DNA of 64,000 nt from Teratosphaeria epicoccoides (taxonomy: Eukaryota; Ascomycota; Dothideomycetes; Mycosphaerellales; Teratosphaeriaceae), in the NCBI GenBank assembly GCA_021401465.1, contig JADDMT010000001.1, positions 62,001-126,000 on the forward strand, read 5' to 3'. Below the pieces are notes generated by a model. The model had not been told where the DNA came from. It worked only from the letters and a program-made list of their open reading frames with translations, and made no database searches. The translations under genes and the position numbers were made by a program. Numbering within the stretch: position 1 is the stretch's first letter; each line of letters begins with the position of its first letter. Shown here piece by piece: positions 10,876 through 22,920 of this stretch.

Positions 10876-13608
10876 ATGAGCTCGACTCTGCAATCTAACA
10901 TGTCGGCTGCTAATCGCGGCCTTCCAGCGGGCAGCAGTGGGAGGAAGCGTGGGAGGGAAAACGACGAGGACATGCCCTCCTCTTCCGCTGCGCCGCCGTC
11001 AAGTCGTGAGTCTCTCGCTGTCTGCCCACATGGCTTGGATGCTGACTATGGCAGCGCCGGCGTCCTCACCTCCGGTCTTCCCGCAGAATGATATTGATGA
11101 AGATGACAATTTGGACCCCGAAGATGAATTGGTTCAAGACATCGACGATGTGGATGAGATGGCTGAAGACGATGCTGGCATTGATCTGTTCGGCGACAAC
11201 TTTGATCGTGACTACGACCGCGCAGACGATCAAGGTTACCGTGGTGCAGACATTGACGACGAAGGCGACTTTGACGACATGGATCTGGCACAGAGACGCC
11301 AACTTGAAGCGCGTTTGAATCGCAGAGATAGAGAGTTGGCGCGCCAACGCAATATGCCAGCCGCTTTCCTGCCTGACGATGAAGAGGACGTCGGTGATCT
11401 CACACGCCAGCCAAGACGACGAAGGCACAGATACGATGAGGATCAAGACGATGAGATGATGGCAAACGACATTATGAACGAGGAGTTGTCACTAGAAGCA
11501 CTGGCAGATGTCAAGGCTGCTAGTTTGACCGACTGGGTTGCGCAGCCGGCTGTGCACAAGACCATCGCTCGCGAGTTCAAAAGCTTCTTGACAGAGTACA
11601 CAGACCAGAATGGCACGTCCGTTTATGGTGTGCGAATAAGGACGCTTGGAGAAGTCAACGCCGAATCCCTCGAGGTGGATTGGGATCATCTGTCTGAGAG
11701 CAAACCTACATTGGCTTACTTTTTGGTCAATGTGCCGACTGAGATCCTACCAATTTTCGATGCAGTGGCCTTAGAAGTTGCACTCTACCACTACCCAGAC
11801 TACGAGCGAATCCACAATGAGCTCCATGTCCGCATGACTGGCCTGCCGGTGTCTTACACACTCCGCCAGCTCAGACAATCGCATTTGAACTGCTTGCTGC
11901 GTGTATCCGGAGTTGTCACTCGCAGGACTGGCGTCTTCCCACAACTCAAATATGTCAAGTTCGACTGCACCAAGTGTGGCATTACACTTGGCCCATTTCC
12001 ACAGGACAGCAATGCGGAGGTCAAGTTGTCTTTCTGTCAGAATTGTCAGTCTCGCGGTCCTTTCACTGTGAACAGTGAGAAGACTGTTTACCGCAACTAC
12101 CAGAAGTTGACTCTGCAAGAGTCGCCTGGTACTGTTCCAGCAGGCCGCTTGCCACGACACCGCGAAGTCATTCTGCTCTGGGACTTGATCGACTCGGCCA
12201 AGCCTGGTGAGGAGGTTGAGATCACTGGCATCTACCGCAACAACTACGACGCGCAGCTCAACAATAAGAATGGATTTCCAGTCTTCGCTACCATTCTGGA
12301 GGCGAATCACGTCGTCAAGTCGCACGATCAACTTGCAGGCTTCAGGCTGACCGAGGCGGACGAACGCGAGATCCGTGCACTTTCTCGTGATCCGATGATC
12401 ATCGAGAAGATTGTCGACTCGATTGCTCCATCAATCTACGGCCACGAAGACGTCAAGACAGCGATCGCACTTTCTCTCTTCGGCGGTGTCAGTAAGGAGG
12501 CTCAGGGCAAGCACAGCATAAGGGGAGACATCAATGTCCTTCTTCTTGGTGATCCGGGTACTGCGAAGTCGCAAGTGCTCAAGTACGTTGAGAACACTGC
12601 CCACCGTGCTGTCTTCGCAACAGGACAAGGTGCTTCTGCAGTCGGTCTCACGGCTAGCGTCAGGCGCGATCCGCTCACCGCGGAGTGGACACTCGAAGGT
12701 GGTGCTCTCGTGCTGGCGGACAAAGGTACCTGCTTGATCGACGAATTTGACAAGATGAACGACCAGGACCGGACATCGATTCACGAGGCCATGGAACAAC
12801 AGACCATCTCTATATCCAAAGCCGGCATCGTCACCACCCTTCAAGCGCGTTGTGCTGTCATCGCAGCCGCCAATCCGATTGGTGGCCGCTACAACGGCAC
12901 GGTCCCTTTCAGCCAGAATGTCGAGCTCACGGAGCCCATCCTCTCTCGTTTTGACATCCTCTGCGTGGTTCGCGACACTGTCGATCCGGCCGAGGACGAG
13001 CGCCTCGCCTCTTTTGTCGTCAACTCGCACGGCCGCGCCCATCCAGTCATGAACTCCTCGATGGGCGCGCAGGCTCCCCAGCAGGACAGCCAAATGGACG
13101 TTGATGGTGGCGAGGAGAGCCAAGCAGCACCGGCTGGCCCGCAGACCGTAATCCCTCAAGAGCTTCTGAGAAAATTTATCTTGTATGCTCGTGAGCACTG
13201 TAGGCCGAAGCTGTATCAGATCGACCAGGACAAGATTGCTAGATTGTTCGCGGATATGAGACGAGAGAGTTTGGCGACTGGCGCTTACCCGATCACAGTA
13301 CGTCATCTTCAATCTGACATTTGTTCTCAGATACTGACATGGAACAGGTCCGTCACCTGGAATCAATTCTGCGCATCTCAGAGTCTTTCGCCAAGATGCG
13401 CTTGTCTGAATACTGCAACAGTTCCGACATCGACCGTGCCATCGCTGTGGCTGTCGATAGCTTTGTCGGCTCCCAGAAGGTCAGCTGCAAGAAGGCGCTC
13501 GCAAGAGCTTTTGCCAAGTATACGCTTTCTCGGCCTGGCGCTGTAAAGAACACGAATCGGAGGAATGGTGGCAGAGCTGGTGCTAAAGGGGTGGCTGTGG
13601 AGGCATAA
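10876..13608 (+). CDS. mcm2: DNA replication licensing factor MCM2
   Basis: Three exons: 10876-11005, 11055-13297 and 13348-13608, with introns of 49 and 50 bp, giving 877 residues from the first ATG; an in-frame ATG at 10900 is also possible. MCM2 is one subunit of the MCM2-7 helicase that opens origins and travels with the fork. The acidic N-terminal tail (DEDDNLDPEDELVQDIDDVD) is the MCM2 histone-binding type. The zinc finger is CTKC...CQNC near residue 347. The AAA+ core has Walker A GDPGTAKS (about residue 540), Walker B CLIDEFDKMND (about 602) and the arginine finger in LSRFDILCVVRDTVDP (about 673). GKHSIRGDINVLLLGDPGTA and the DEFDKMNDQDRTSIHEAMEQ segment mark MCM2 rather than MCM7. 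The last exon adds the winged-helix end, VRHLESILRISESFAKMRL. Confidence 0.96.
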
Positions 13609-14227
13609 ATGGTGTTGGAGCGTGGGTGATTTGATGATCATTGCTCGCATGAAGTGTTGAAGAAGCTGCGTGTCGCATGCGGTATCCTTGGACAGATTTG
13701 GGTTGATATCAGGCACAGCAATCTGATGTTCGCAGATACGCGAGATGCACGTTCAACGTCGATATGTCCAGCACGGAGGAGCCTCATGTCGTCTCAATGT
13801 TCGTTGAACCGGTGACGGGCGACCTGCGGTTGAGTCGATGGCTGCGGGACTCTGCAGTGCTCCTTTCTGTCCCTTGTGAATTCAACGTTTTGACTGACCG
13901 ATGCGGTCGACTATCAATAGCTGACCGCTAGACGTTTCCGCAATTGCGCCAACAGCGACTCAAGAAGATTCGAGCTACATAGTATCATGCTCGAAATGCG
14001 TTGTTGACCGCGCGACTGTAGAAAGGCGAAAGTGGATTCTTGGCGACCTAGCACTTTCGTTCTCGTCCGTGTCACGACGCTGCATGCCTCATGCAGCAGG
14101 TACAGCCGAGGTGCCTGAAGCTCAAGTGTTCCCTTGGTTGCTTCTCTCGTCACTTTGGTGCTTCCGTCAACGCCGGCTTTGCCCACGTCGGATATGTTCA
14201 ACGCGATGATACTCAGGAGTGAGCGCG
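13609..14227. other. Intergenic region between MCM2 and the AlkB-like gene
   Basis: Holds the end of the MCM2 transcript and the promoter of the next gene. Short ORFs on the minus strand here have no family features. Confidence 0.55.
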
Positions 14228-15577
14228 ATGGATGCATTCGTGCAGCGTAAAAGGCGCAGGCTCTTGAAAGCGCCGACGCCGGCCGTCTCGCCGCCGTCAC
14301 AGCGCTCGGGATATGACGAGGAGGACATCGAGCAGTCTACAGATTTCAAACTTGCTATCTTGGCATCACTCCATCCGAGGAAGAGTCAAGACGTCTTGTT
14401 GGATTGCCTCCTGGCGTATGACGGGTCAGTGGAAGAAGCATCCAAAGCTCTTTCGCCACCGAGAGAGGACTCACCGAAGAACCGCTCTGCAGTAATTGGA
14501 TATCAGTCTTCATTGGCGTCATTTGCTCAGCCGGAGAGCGGCTATAGATCAACGACTCATACGAAGCAAATGACGAAAAAAGGCAAGACGTTATATCTCT
14601 ACTCGGCCCAGGATATTGAGGAGCACACGCCCTGCTCGATCATCCACAATTTCCTGCCTTCTAGCCAAGCCGATTCGCTGCTCAAAGAACTGCTCGAAGA
14701 GGTGCCGACCTTTCGCAAGGAAACTTTCCAGCTATTCGATCGCACCGTCGAGAGTCCACATACCATGCGTTTCTACGTGAACAGCAGCCAGGAAGTAGAT
14801 GCCCAGAAGACACAGTACACGTACAATGGCTCCTTCATTACAGACGTGGCAGAGACAAGACCAGAGATGCTCCAGGCTGCAGGTCGCGTCAAAGAAACAG
14901 TCAATCAGGAGATAGCGCGAAGAATACGGGAAGTCTACCCTGGAGGGACGAAGCTGAAGTTTCAGAATCCAGATGACTGGCAACCCAATGCTTCCTTTGT
15001 GAATTGCTACGATGGTGGCAAAGAGAGCGTGGGCTACCACTCCGATCAGCTCACCTACCTGGGACCCCGAGCCGTCATCGGAAGCCTCTCTCTAGGCGTC
15101 GCGAGAGAGTTCCGAGTCAGGCGCATCGTTGCTCCTGCTGAAGAGGGCAGTGCCAAGGGATCGCAGCAAGCGGATGAGCAAGGCCAGATTAGCATCCACC
15201 TCCCGCACAATAGCCTTCTGATCATGCACGCAGAGATGCAAGAGGAGTGGAAACATGCTGTAGCGCCCGCACAGACAATCACTCCTCATCCGATAGCAGG
15301 CAATAAGCGCCTCAACATTACATACAGGTGCTATCAGCCTTACTTGCATCCAAAGTATACTCCGAAATGCAGGTGCAACGTCCCGGCTGTCCTTCGATGT
15401 GTACAAAAGAAGGCCGTGACGAAAGGCAGATACATGTTTATGTGTCATGCTGGATATGCTCCAGGACAGACTGGATGTACGTACTTCTCGTGGGCGAAAT
15501 TTGACCAAGATGGCAGACCGCCGTGGGCAGAAGGGTACAAAGGAAACGCCAACATCCCTGCCGCGACTACTGGTTGA
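14228..15577 (+). CDS. AlkB-like 2-oxoglutarate/Fe(II) dioxygenase with CUE and GRF zinc-finger domains
   Basis: Single exon; the first ATG is at 14228 (MDAFVQRKRRRLLK). The frame is open a few codons further upstream but with no ATG. The 449-residue product combines three parts. An N-terminal CUE-like helical segment (residues ~40-75, FKLAILASLHPRKSQDVLLD) may bind ubiquitin. The AlkB fold follows: the metal ligands are visible as HSD in VGYHSDQLTYLGP (about residue 271) and the His of EEWKHAVAP (about 342), and NKRLNITYRCYQ gives the 2-oxoglutarate-binding arginines. A C-terminal GRF zinc finger has CRCNVPAVLRCVQKK, then FMCHAGYAPGQTGCTYFSW. AlkB enzymes reverse alkylation damage on DNA or RNA bases; the GRF finger, which usually binds nucleic acid, fits that role. 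Substrate cannot be told from sequence. Confidence 0.9.
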   Translation: MDAFVQRKRRRLLKAPTPAVSPPSQRSGYDEEDIEQSTDFKLAILASLHPRKSQDVLLDCLLAYDGSVEEASKALSPPREDSPKNRSAVIGYQSSLASFAQPESGYRSTTHTKQMTKKGKTLYLYSAQDIEEHTPCSIIHNFLPSSQADSLLKELLEEVPTFRKETFQLFDRTVESPHTMRFYVNSSQEVDAQKTQYTYNGSFITDVAETRPEMLQAAGRVKETVNQEIARRIREVYPGGTKLKFQNPDDWQPNASFVNCYDGGKESVGYHSDQLTYLGPRAVIGSLSLGVAREFRVRRIVAPAEEGSAKGSQQADEQGQISIHLPHNSLLIMHAEMQEEWKHAVAPAQTITPHPIAGNKRLNITYRCYQPYLHPKYTPKCRCNVPAVLRCVQKKAVTKGRYMFMCHAGYAPGQTGCTYFSWAKFDQDGRPPWAEGYKGNANIPAATTG

Positions 15578-16403
15578 GAAGGTGGAAGAAGGATTTGATC
15601 ATCTTTCAATTTGCCTGAGTGATGTCCTCCTGCAAATTGCCACTCAGAGAAGCGGATCGGCGCACTGGAACCACTGATTCTCGCTCTGGCATCGAGAGGT
15701 GAGACTGCCAGTAGCCAGTGTCAGGAGACGATTATCAGCATCGACGTACTGACTTGATCGGATTGTGGCATAATTTGGGCAGAGATCGAAGGATAAAGAT
15801 GCAGTAGAGAGCTTGGAGTCCAGACTGAGTGCATACACACTTCTGTTGCGTGTCCTTCGATTGCTATGGCGGGTTCCGGAACCCCGCTGCTCTGGCTACG
15901 GCTGAATGGTGTTCGCGCTCATCTTTCATGAGATTGAGGCTACCCTGAGGCGTCTACCATCGTCTTCACCAGGACAGCCATAATCCCCAAATCCTATTGC
16001 CATTCCGTTTTGCAGCGGCCTTGGATCTTGCCACCGTCGCGGAGGATTGTCTGCCACCGACTCGTTCCCGCGGCTACATCATTCCAGCTCTGGAATTCCA
16101 CATCTGATTCGGCTGTGTAGTCGCGCTTGACTCTGTGCTTCTGAATCGTCGATCGTCTCGCTCTTTCGAGCCCGCAAGGCGTGATTGCCGGTGTCGCTGT
16201 CCACTGCTGGCGGAGTCAGAAGGCGGCGTGTATGCACAAACGCCAATTCGGTTCGACCAAGTGTCGCAGAAGCTTGTGAACCTGTCCAGATGCTCGAAGC
16301 AGAGCACAAGCTATGGCCAACGCATCAACCCCATAAATCGAGACTGAGCGGCTTGGCTTACCGTCCGACATGGCGTCGGGGAATGTGGTTGCACAGAGCA
16401 AGC
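15578..16403. other. Intergenic region between convergent AlkB-like and CFEM-receptor genes
   Basis: Two genes end here. I see only short overlapping ORFs without motifs, and no RNA gene or repeat. Confidence 0.55.
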
Positions 16404-18136
16404 TTATGGTCGCTGATAACAACCTCCATCCGTAACCATGATACGAGGCAAATCTGCTGCCATGACACGTGTGGTTGGGATCGCGTCCGTCGAGGCACTG
16501 ACTGATCGCAATGCGTCTCCCAGCTCCAGACCGCTCTCCACATTTCTACTTGTTCGTCTCCTGCAGGGGATCTTGAGGTTGAGTGGACGGAAAGTACCAA
16601 ACGGACTGCTGGAGTCTTGATCCACCACCTTCACCTTGAAGTTTTCGCGCATTGGGCTCTCAGGATATTCGAACGTCCGGATGGCGCGGAACATCCTTGC
16701 GTATGTCGGTACGCATGCGAAGACCACACCCAAAGACTCTTCGGTGTATGATACCAGATCCCACGGCACGATGTCGTGTGTGACGTTTGCGGTACCGACG
16801 AAGTTGGGAACCCAGGCTAGTCGGACGCTGCCAGCAGCGGTTATGCTAGCGTGGGGTCAGCATGATCTAGTCGTCGAGGATCAATACATACAGCAGACCA
16901 AGCAGAAACAGCAAGATCGTGACTGCCTTGTGGCTTGACATCAGATTCAATTCCAAGCTGATCGACCGTTAGTCCAAGTTGCAGCACTCAGACAAGTGCT
17001 GACCTACATCCTGTTCGGAAGTCCATGATAAGCAGCTGTCTAGAGAAAGCGCCACTTCCGGTTTACAACTTACTTTTGTATGGGCGAGAGAAATACCAAG
17101 AAGTCTGCGAAGACATCGACGGCGAGCCCCAGGTATGGTAGTGCCGGAAAATAGATGCACTTGTCCTTGACGTGAGGCCACAGGCTTCGCCAGGACAAGT
17201 CTATAGGATGACAAGCGAAGAACAAGGTGAAGAATGAAATGATAGTGATGCAGAGGCCTAGTCCGAGGAGTATGAAACAGTATGTCCGGAACTTGGCATT
17301 AAGCGGCGCCGGGAATATGCGGAGGTAGAGGCAGAGTATTGAAGCCTTTGTTGAGAAAATTTGGAAGTAGAAGAGAATGTCGACAAGGAAGCGGCACTGC
17401 TCGGCGTGATCAGCAAAGGCGGAGTATTTGTGGGAATATGGCCCATCTTCACCATCAAGAACACCTCAAGCTCTTTAAATTCGATGGCCCATATGTCCCG
17501 CCCGAGCCCTGTGCGGACGGCTGTAAGACGTCAGCTAGCGTTCACACTCGACATTATTGCAGACCGACCAATTGTCTGGCATATTGTTGTAGCAGTCAAG
17601 GGTCCAAGGGAGATGAAGATCAGGAAGTCGTCCCAGCCCAATCCAGTGGAAAAGTGCCGTCGTGCAAAAACCCGCAGGCCGACGGCCAATATCGACAGAC
17701 TGAACAAAAACCACTCCGCTGCCAATATCGCCGTCGATTGATCTCGGATGGGTAGATTGCATTTTCCGGCCCTCTGCTTCTGCCAGACTGCACTTTCGTC
17801 AGAGATCACGACCGGACATGACTCGATCGACCATACCAAGGAGCTCTGACAAGTCGCAATTGACAAGCACACAGTTGCTTGTCCGCTGAATCAAGGATTT
17901 ATCGGCACAAGTACATGCAGCGTTGTCTGCATCGCATGATGAGAGAGCCACAGCTTCGTTAATGCAGCTAACCTGCTTAAATCAGCAGGAGTGGCTGCCG
18001 TTGGTTGGAGAGAACTTACATAGCATCGGGACGCTACACTCCCCCTGTCAAAGAGCGAGGTCGAAGATTGGATCGACTCGGGAATGAACTCTTGAGCACA
18101 TGCGAAACCAGCTACTAGGAATGAAATGAGACGCAT
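16404..18136 (-). CDS. CFEM-domain, seven-transmembrane receptor-like protein of the Pth11 family
   Basis: Seven exons reconstructed from splice signals: 18136-18020, 17972-17837, 17787-17569, 17520-17453, 17396-17074, 16957-16892 and 16845-16404. They join in phase to 456 residues; exon 5 could start 3 nt earlier, and intron 3 has a weak GTCGGT donor. A signal peptide (MRLISFLVAGFACAQ) leads into a CFEM domain with the expected cysteine pattern (CINEAVALSSCDADNAACTC, then SNCVLVNCDLSELL). The fungal rhodopsin-type seven-helix domain follows: AAEWFLFSLSILAVGLRVFA, GWDDFLIFISL, TGLGRDIWAIEF, FLVDILFYFQIF and KASILCLYLRIFP. The charged C-tail is cytoplasmic by analogy. In Magnaporthe, Pth11 senses surface cues before infection; many paralogues have unknown ligands. 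This gene is intact as modelled, but no single ORF shows it. Confidence 0.88.
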
Positions 18137-19096
18137 GGCGATACAGGCCTGGACCCGCACGGCGAGGAGACGAGCATATATCAAGCACATGGCACAGTCC
18201 AGATCGGTGACATTACGTATGGAATACTGGTTTGGAACGATCGATGCGGTACGCTGCTTTGAGAAGGCCGGAGGCGTCATGCAGGTCTGGTAGCATCTTC
18301 CAAATCTCACGGCAGTATTACACGCTGTCTTGCATACGCTGGTACCGGCCACGTGCTGGAGAGCCTGTTTGCAGCCCAGCCCGGCTGATCGTGCGGTGCG
18401 CAAGCCTCTGCGGCGTTGTTCGAGCGCGCCGTCCGCTCCGCTGTAAACGTGAAGGTTCAACGTTCGCCTAATCGGGCAATACCGCGGAACGCGCTCCGGG
18501 GTTAGCGTGGACTGCAGATCGATGCTCGAAGCTCCCTTCCTACTTTCACACACCTTCGCGGCGGGGCGGAATGACAGGGTGCACGATTCTAGGAAACGAG
18601 CGCTTGAAGTTAGTCAAGGGCGGAAATAGATGGGTACATTCAGCCAGATCACCGATAGCGATGCCTCTCAGAGATCAGCATCTGCCAAGAACGATACCCG
18701 GGCATCTTGCTAAGTGTTGTTGCCATCGAGTGACTCTTATCCTGCTGCTCCTATGCACCGAGACTTTGTGAACGAAACTTGGCGCTGCATCCTTTAAGAC
18801 TTTCGTATTTGCCACAGGCAAACCCCTGACCATTTAATTTCATTGAAGACAGGTCTGCCAGGTCCGCTTGCACATTGAGCTTCTGCCAATGCTTGGCAGT
18901 CCGCGGATAATCACCTCTCCATCTGTGTCGCTCTCACCTCCTTGCTCTCTCCTTCACATGCTGGCTCGCCCTCGACAGCCCGACTTGACGAGACCATCAT
19001 CTGACATGCCCACAGTTGGCTCTCAGGTCGGAGTATGTATTAGGATGGCATTCGTCGCCTGTTTTCCAACACGGAAATTCCTAGAACGCATGTATA
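18137..19096. other. Intergenic region upstream of the CFEM receptor
   Basis: It serves as promoter of the receptor gene (leftward). No protein-like ORF and no repeat were recognised. Confidence 0.55.
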
Positions 19097-19364
19097 TCAG
19101 CCTTCGCGTGTACTGAAGCTGTCTAGCTGAAAAAAGGGCTTGCACACCGACATGCAGTACTGAGAGGGTCCTTTCTCCCCCTTACCGGGAAAGCATATGC
19201 CATCGCCACCACCGCCCGTTCCTGTCATCTTCTGGCAGTACTGAAGTCAAACAGCACCAGTTAGTCAGATTTTCGACCCGAGTATTTGTAGCTTAACAAA
19301 CCCAGGCTGAACTGAATGGCGTGATGATAGCGAAAATCGCTAGTAAGCCTATATCGAGCTTCAT
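19097..19364 (-). CDS. Small secreted cysteine-rich protein (candidate effector-like or antimicrobial protein)
   Basis: Two exons, 19364-19302 and 19240-19097, separated by a 61-bp intron with a textbook CTGACTAAC branch site and TTCAG acceptor. The product is 68 residues. The first exon is a signal peptide (MKLDIGLLAIFAIITPFSSA). The second gives a mature peptide of about 47 residues with four cysteines (residues 23, 37, 50 and 54), a glycine-rich loop (TGTGGGGDG) and the pair SQYCMSVCKPF. Size, signal peptide and even cysteine number are those of fungal secreted effectors or small antimicrobial proteins, but I recognise no family. The ATG at 19364 is preceded by purines (ACAAAG). Without the splice, the frame ends two codons past the intron start, which is why the gene is easy to miss. 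Confidence 0.65.
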
Positions 19365-21428
19365 CTTTGTTTTTGACAATAGCTCGAGTCCAGTGTGTGA
19401 GTGTGAGATCAGATTGAATATCGGATCGCGAGGGTTCCTCTTATACACTGAGACTTGGTCAATGGACGACTTGGCACCAGGCCGGACCAGGGTGGCAGCA
19501 AGACGTGAGGAAATGGAGAGCATCCCGCACAAGGGTCTATGCTCAGCCTTGTTCCGCAAAGCGCCGCGGTCCCATACAAGCTTGGCACTTGTACAGCCTC
19601 CATCGAAGGCCATTCGTTCGCCCTTTTCATGGGGGTAGCATGCGCTGGGATCGGATGTCTTGCAAGTATGAGCATATTTTTGTGTACCCTGGACGTGTCT
19701 CTCGAATGGATGAGCGGCAGGGGCGGCAGAATTTGGGCAGAGAATGACTGATGATGCCGCCGCCACTGCTGCGGCTGTACGCATGCACAACGCCATAGCC
19801 GCAAGAATTATTCATGCAATCGGAAAGAACAGGCCGATGATCAAGCCGAACCATAGAATAACCTACTGGACACCCAAGGACGCCTTGAGCCTCGATCAAC
19901 CCCACGAGAGCTCTCAGCAAACTTAAAATTCAGTTGAGGTTCAACTTCTTATTCCCCTGAGGCACGACGGTTGCATCAAGCGATCCGTATGGCAATACGT
20001 GAGAGGATTGGTCGGTGTCCAGGCTTTATAAGAGATCTACCGTACTCTGGTCTGGTAGACCTCAATTTCGGCGCTGTTCATCAGCAGAGCGAGTCCATAG
20101 GCAGGAATGAGGCCGTTTGCCGTGCCATGATGGAAGGCAGTCCTGAAAGACTTGCACCCAGTGAAGCTGCAAGATCTGCGTTCGTCAAGTCCCCGGATCC
20201 GAGAAAGCGATCGAATAGGCAAGATCTAGCGAGCCAAGACTGTGGCTGGCTCGTGTGCTTCAATAAATGAGAGCGAAGGGCGGTATCCTGTCGAAGCGCT
20301 CTGTGCAGACCGTACGCTGCGGCAGAATGAGCAGTAAGCGCATCTGCGATCCCCACAACCATGAGTGCAGCTCGCGATGCGCTGAAACAAAGCTGAAGAT
20401 GTGACGAACATCGTGGCATGGAGTGGACAGGTCCAAACAAATTCAAGAACGTGCTCCGTGCGTCCGGGTTCATGACATTTCGTGATCAGACACTGCCAAT
20501 TTAAGCCATGGCAGAGCCGAAGCTGCCGAACGAGGCCAGGGATGCTGCAGGACTTCATCTTCGGCTTCATGGACTTCAGGTCATTGCTCCACGACGCTTC
20601 ATTCATCGGTTCCGCCACCACACACCAATGGCATCTGCATCCAAAGCCTCCGAGGACCTGCCCGTGTGAGGGGTGAATTCCGGAACATTCTGAAAATATA
20701 TTGCGCCATCTCGCTACTCCACGATCACTTATGTTGATGGAAGCTGAAGGCCAAGGTGACCTTTACCGCTGTCAAAATGGAACACCGATATATGCGCCTC
20801 CATGCAGACCGATGGTCGTAGTCAGAGACATGAGCGGCCGAGTATATGGAAATGCAATGTCTTGCGTCATTCACGCAAAAGTTATTGATATACGTGAAAG
20901 CCAGCTACACCAGTTCCTGCGACCACCCTTGCAGATTCGGCCATACCTCGACACGACATGCAGCATCTGGGCTGACTGGAAGCCATGGAAGTAGTTAGCG
21001 ACCTCTTCTCATCTTCGGAGACGCTTCCCATGCGCCTTCTGGATCGGCGCACTGCAGTAACATCAGGCGACTCCGTTGACCTCAGTGTCCAACATTCGAC
21101 GTGTCCTGTTATCATCGCGGTTCGGTCACCGTCGCCATCTGTCTGCCACTTGGCAGCCACGAACAAGCCCTAGTTGGATCGCGCGTTGGCTTGATGCATC
21201 AGCGGCGCCAACGCCAAAACCTCTTGCGCAGAGCCTGCCGTAAGCCTATTCTACTCGATTAGGTCGCGAGTGGAGTCTTCTGCCATAAAACTGTACCAGA
21301 CCTCTTTGGCCTTCTGCCAATTGATTTCTCACCATCTCACTTGCCAACACTGATCGTCCGCGAGATCATCAAAAGCATACCTACTGAAAGCATTGACCGC
21401 ATAGGCTGCTCTCTTCATACCAGCAGTC
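19365..21428. other. Gene-poor interval of about 2.1 kb
   Basis: Overlapping ORFs of 60-170 codons occur on both strands, but none shows conserved motifs, a signal peptide plus splice structure, or biased composition. The minus-strand frame 20473-20081 is hydrophobic in places and is the least unlikely; I do not call it. The right end is the promoter of the RGS gene. Confidence 0.45.
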
Positions 21429-22920
21429 ATGGTCTACTCACTCTATTATCGTCGGCCGTCTCATGTATTGTCTTCACAGAGTTCGCAGCCGTCGCTAAGC
21501 AGCAGTCAGAAGGAGAAGTCGATCAAGGAATCGATCACCTCTGGAAGCTTGGGCATGAGTGCTGGCATACCAGAGGCGCTCTCCTTCGACCGCATCATAT
21601 CTGGAGGTGTCTGTCCAGTGAGTCGATCGATCGTAATAGAACGACCAAATTTGATTTGCAGTTGCTCGCGTCGGCTCTTACAGCGCTGACTTTCTTCAGC
21701 CATGCACAATCCGGGACTTTATGAACTACCTTCTCTACATCGAACACGCTGCGGAGAATCTCCAGTTCTTCCTATGGTTCAAGGACTACCAAATTCGATG
21801 GGAGAGACTCCCTGAGAATGAAAAGAAGCTCGCGCCAGCCTGGAGCGCTGAGCAGGCGGAAACCGAGATAGCTTCCAACAGCGTAAGACCAAGGAGAGTC
21901 AACCCGACGGTAGCTGCTTTGCTCAAAGACACCGACTTCGCCGACGGCGCGTCGAAGTCGAGACACGAGAAGATAAATCCTTTCGACACAAAAGATTCTC
22001 TCATCCTTGACGAGTCACGCTATGGTGTGTCCGAGTACGGTATGGCCACGAGCGACGACAAAACGCGAGTAGGTAGCAACATCCACTCAGTCAAGGCTGA
22101 ACAGGCTTTCGACGAAGCCGGCTTGAAGTGGAAACCTTGTAAGTGGCGATCTTTCGAGAGTTGAGAGGCCTGCTGATGGCTGACCTTGGCAGTCACGATT
22201 ATGCCATATCGCGACGAGGTCGACCGCATCATTAGTATATATCTGAATGTTGGCGGGCCTCGGGAGCTAAATATTTCGGATGCAGAAAGACAGGCTGCCA
22301 TGCATGCTCTACAGCAGACTACACACCCGTCAGCATTCAAATCAGTTTCGACGTCAATCGAATACTCGCTACGCAAGCAATCACATCCTAATTTCATCAG
22401 ATGGACCATCTGCAACGGCAATCGACCCCGTGTGGTATTCGCTCGAGGTCTTGGTGTCTTCTGTGTTGCAGCTGGTCTGATCGCCGACCTTCTTGTTACC
22501 CTCAGCCATGCCAGTCGACCTTGGCGAGTATTCCCGGTCATCCTGATTTATGTCGGCATTGCGACCCTCATCGCGGCATGGAAAGGCATGTGCGTGGTGC
22601 TGCACGGTCTGCATCACCGTCACCTTCGACCTTGGGAGCTGTTCTCAGACGAACCCGATGACATGATTGACGGAAAGCGTGTGTCGCAGGACACACTCGT
22701 TAGCGACAGCAGAAACTCATTTGAAGACGCGCCTTGGATCGCCCAGTACGATAAGCGAAATATCATTCGGAAAGTCTTTGATCGCCAGATCTGGATTCAA
22801 GAACCGGCACTCAGGCAGATCCAGGATACCATCTTTCTTCAGGCGATTTTGGCTGCATTTGTCTTGTCGGCGGTTTGTGTTGGCATATATTGTGCAGTGC
22901 CGCGTGGCAACTTCTACTAG
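21429..22920 (+). CDS. RGS-domain membrane protein of the Rax1 type
   Basis: Three exons, 21429-21617, 21700-22138 and 22193-22920, with introns of 82 and 54 bp, giving 451 residues. The first exon (MVYSLYYRRPSHVLSSQSSQ, ending GIPEALSFDRIISGGVCP) continues into PCTIRDFMNYLLYIEHAAEN, which opens the RGS helical bundle and runs on into LQFFLWFKDY. The rest of the RGS box is split by a polar insert, and it resumes with DEAGLKWKP then FTIMPYRDEVDRIISIYLN. The C-terminal half has three membrane segments, around VFARGLGVFCVAAGLIADLL, VFPVILIYVGIATLIAAW and FLQAILAAFVLSAVCVGIYC. RGS plus three helices is the layout of yeast Rax1, which marks bud sites, and of Aspergillus Rax1, linked to growth and stress responses. 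RGS domains speed GTP hydrolysis by G-alpha; whether this one does is not known. The stop codon is TAG. Confidence 0.87.

Noticed and set aside
12431..13366. 311-codon ORF on the minus strand inside MCM2
   Set aside because: It is the mirror of the highly conserved MCM2 AAA+ core and has no motif of its own.
1..15577. A functional genome-maintenance cluster (XPF, E2, UBR-box, MCM2, AlkB-like)
   Set aside because: Genes are on both strands with separate promoters and mixed with REP and prohibitin; chance neighbourhood is the simpler view.
20081..20621. Two overlapping minus-strand ORFs of about 130 codons, partly hydrophobic
   Set aside because: Different frames of the same DNA, no recognised family, no convincing splice sites between them.
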